Source of the DNA: Diphasiastrum complanatum
Taxonomy: Eukaryota; Streptophyta; Lycopodiopsida; Lycopodiales; Lycopodiaceae
Length of the DNA stretch: 64,000 bases
Assembly: GCA_029204225.1 (NCBI GenBank)
Contig: MU832056.1
Span: forward strand, 25,614 to 89,613
Reading direction: 5' to 3'
In this document: positions 63,757 to 64,000 of the stretch, in pieces
Layout of the letters: the number at the start of each line of letters is the position of its first letter
Numbering within the stretch: the stretch's first letter is position 1
The notes under the pieces: model-generated
The model's database searches: none
Told to the model about the DNA's origin: nothing
What the model saw: the letters and a program-made list of their open reading frames with translations, nothing else
Translations under genes and position numbers: made by a program

Positions 63757-64000
63757 CCATCCTCCTTCATGTGGATGATGTGGCTCTAGTATCTCCAACC
63801 AGAGAGGGATTACAGAGGCAGCTAGATTGCCTACAGGGCTTTTGTACGAGATGGGAATTGGGGGTGAACATTGCGAAGACCAAGGTTATCGTCTTTGACA
63901 CTTCTCGAGCCTTCATGCAGCGTCAGGATCTTACTCTCGATGGATAGACCTTAGAGGTAGTTTCTTCTTACACTTATTTGGGGATACTTTTCTCTGGTCC
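63757..64000 (+). pseudogene. LINE reverse transcriptase C-terminal fragment (runs off the window)
   Basis: LLHVDDVALVSPTREGLQRQ contains the F/Y-A-D-D motif as HVDD. LDCLQGFCTRWELGVNIAKT and TKVIVFDTS, then SYTYLGILFSGP, are the standard LINE RT thumb region. One in-frame TAG is present near 63943. RT domains upstream of the catalytic box are absent. Confidence 0.8.

Overview
The window is nuclear DNA of a land plant. It is AT-rich and gene-poor, and most of it is decayed retrotransposon sequence. Two plant host genes are clear: an auxin influx carrier of the AUX1/LAX family (+ strand, 8 coding exons over 18.2 kb, all GT-AG, no internal stop) and the 3' part of a U-box/ARM-repeat E3 ubiquitin ligase (- strand). 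The carrier is clearly diverged from the flowering-plant AUX1 proteins I can recall. Its introns run to 10.3 kb and are full of transposons. Both points suggest a plant with a large, repeat-rich genome, perhaps a fern, lycophyte or gymnosperm; that is inference, not proof.

Layout. 1-1450: AT-rich DNA with no gene. 1451-5087: a broken Ty1/copia pol relic (A) and its 3' region. 5088-10668: a young Ty1/copia element (B, - sense) with near-identical 517-bp LTRs, one nonsense codon and no RNase H. 10909-15373: simple repeats and two convergent, diverged copies of an unrecognised intron-containing gene, with a short ORF starting MARTKQT and a repeat array between them. 15374-34584: upstream region and AUX/LAX gene. 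Intron 6 (20949-31257) holds a CT tract, a TRIM-like element, copia relics, a compact LTR element with a perfect 5-bp target duplication, and a foldback. 34851-36050: a GA tract and an inverted copy of the repeat at 4165-4790. 36052-40300: copia relic D (-). 41380-44725: palindromic DNA, a (TG)n-G30 tract and Ty3/gypsy pieces. 44725-48541: copia relic E (-). 49600-52250: gypsy RT, LTR and gag pieces. 54979-56714: U-box gene, whose first exon is not in the window. 57657-62541: tandem repeats and a chromodomain gypsy element that has lost its RT. 62542-64000: LINE fragments separated by a solo LTR.

The two host genes have no visible functional link. The carrier would move auxin into cells at the plasma membrane; the U-box protein would ubiquitinate unknown targets. 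Everything else is mobile-element history: nested insertions, internal deletions, solo LTRs and long GA/CT tracts. I found no tRNA, rRNA or CRISPR array. Where a stretch is reported as empty, I looked for coding motifs and repeats by eye only.
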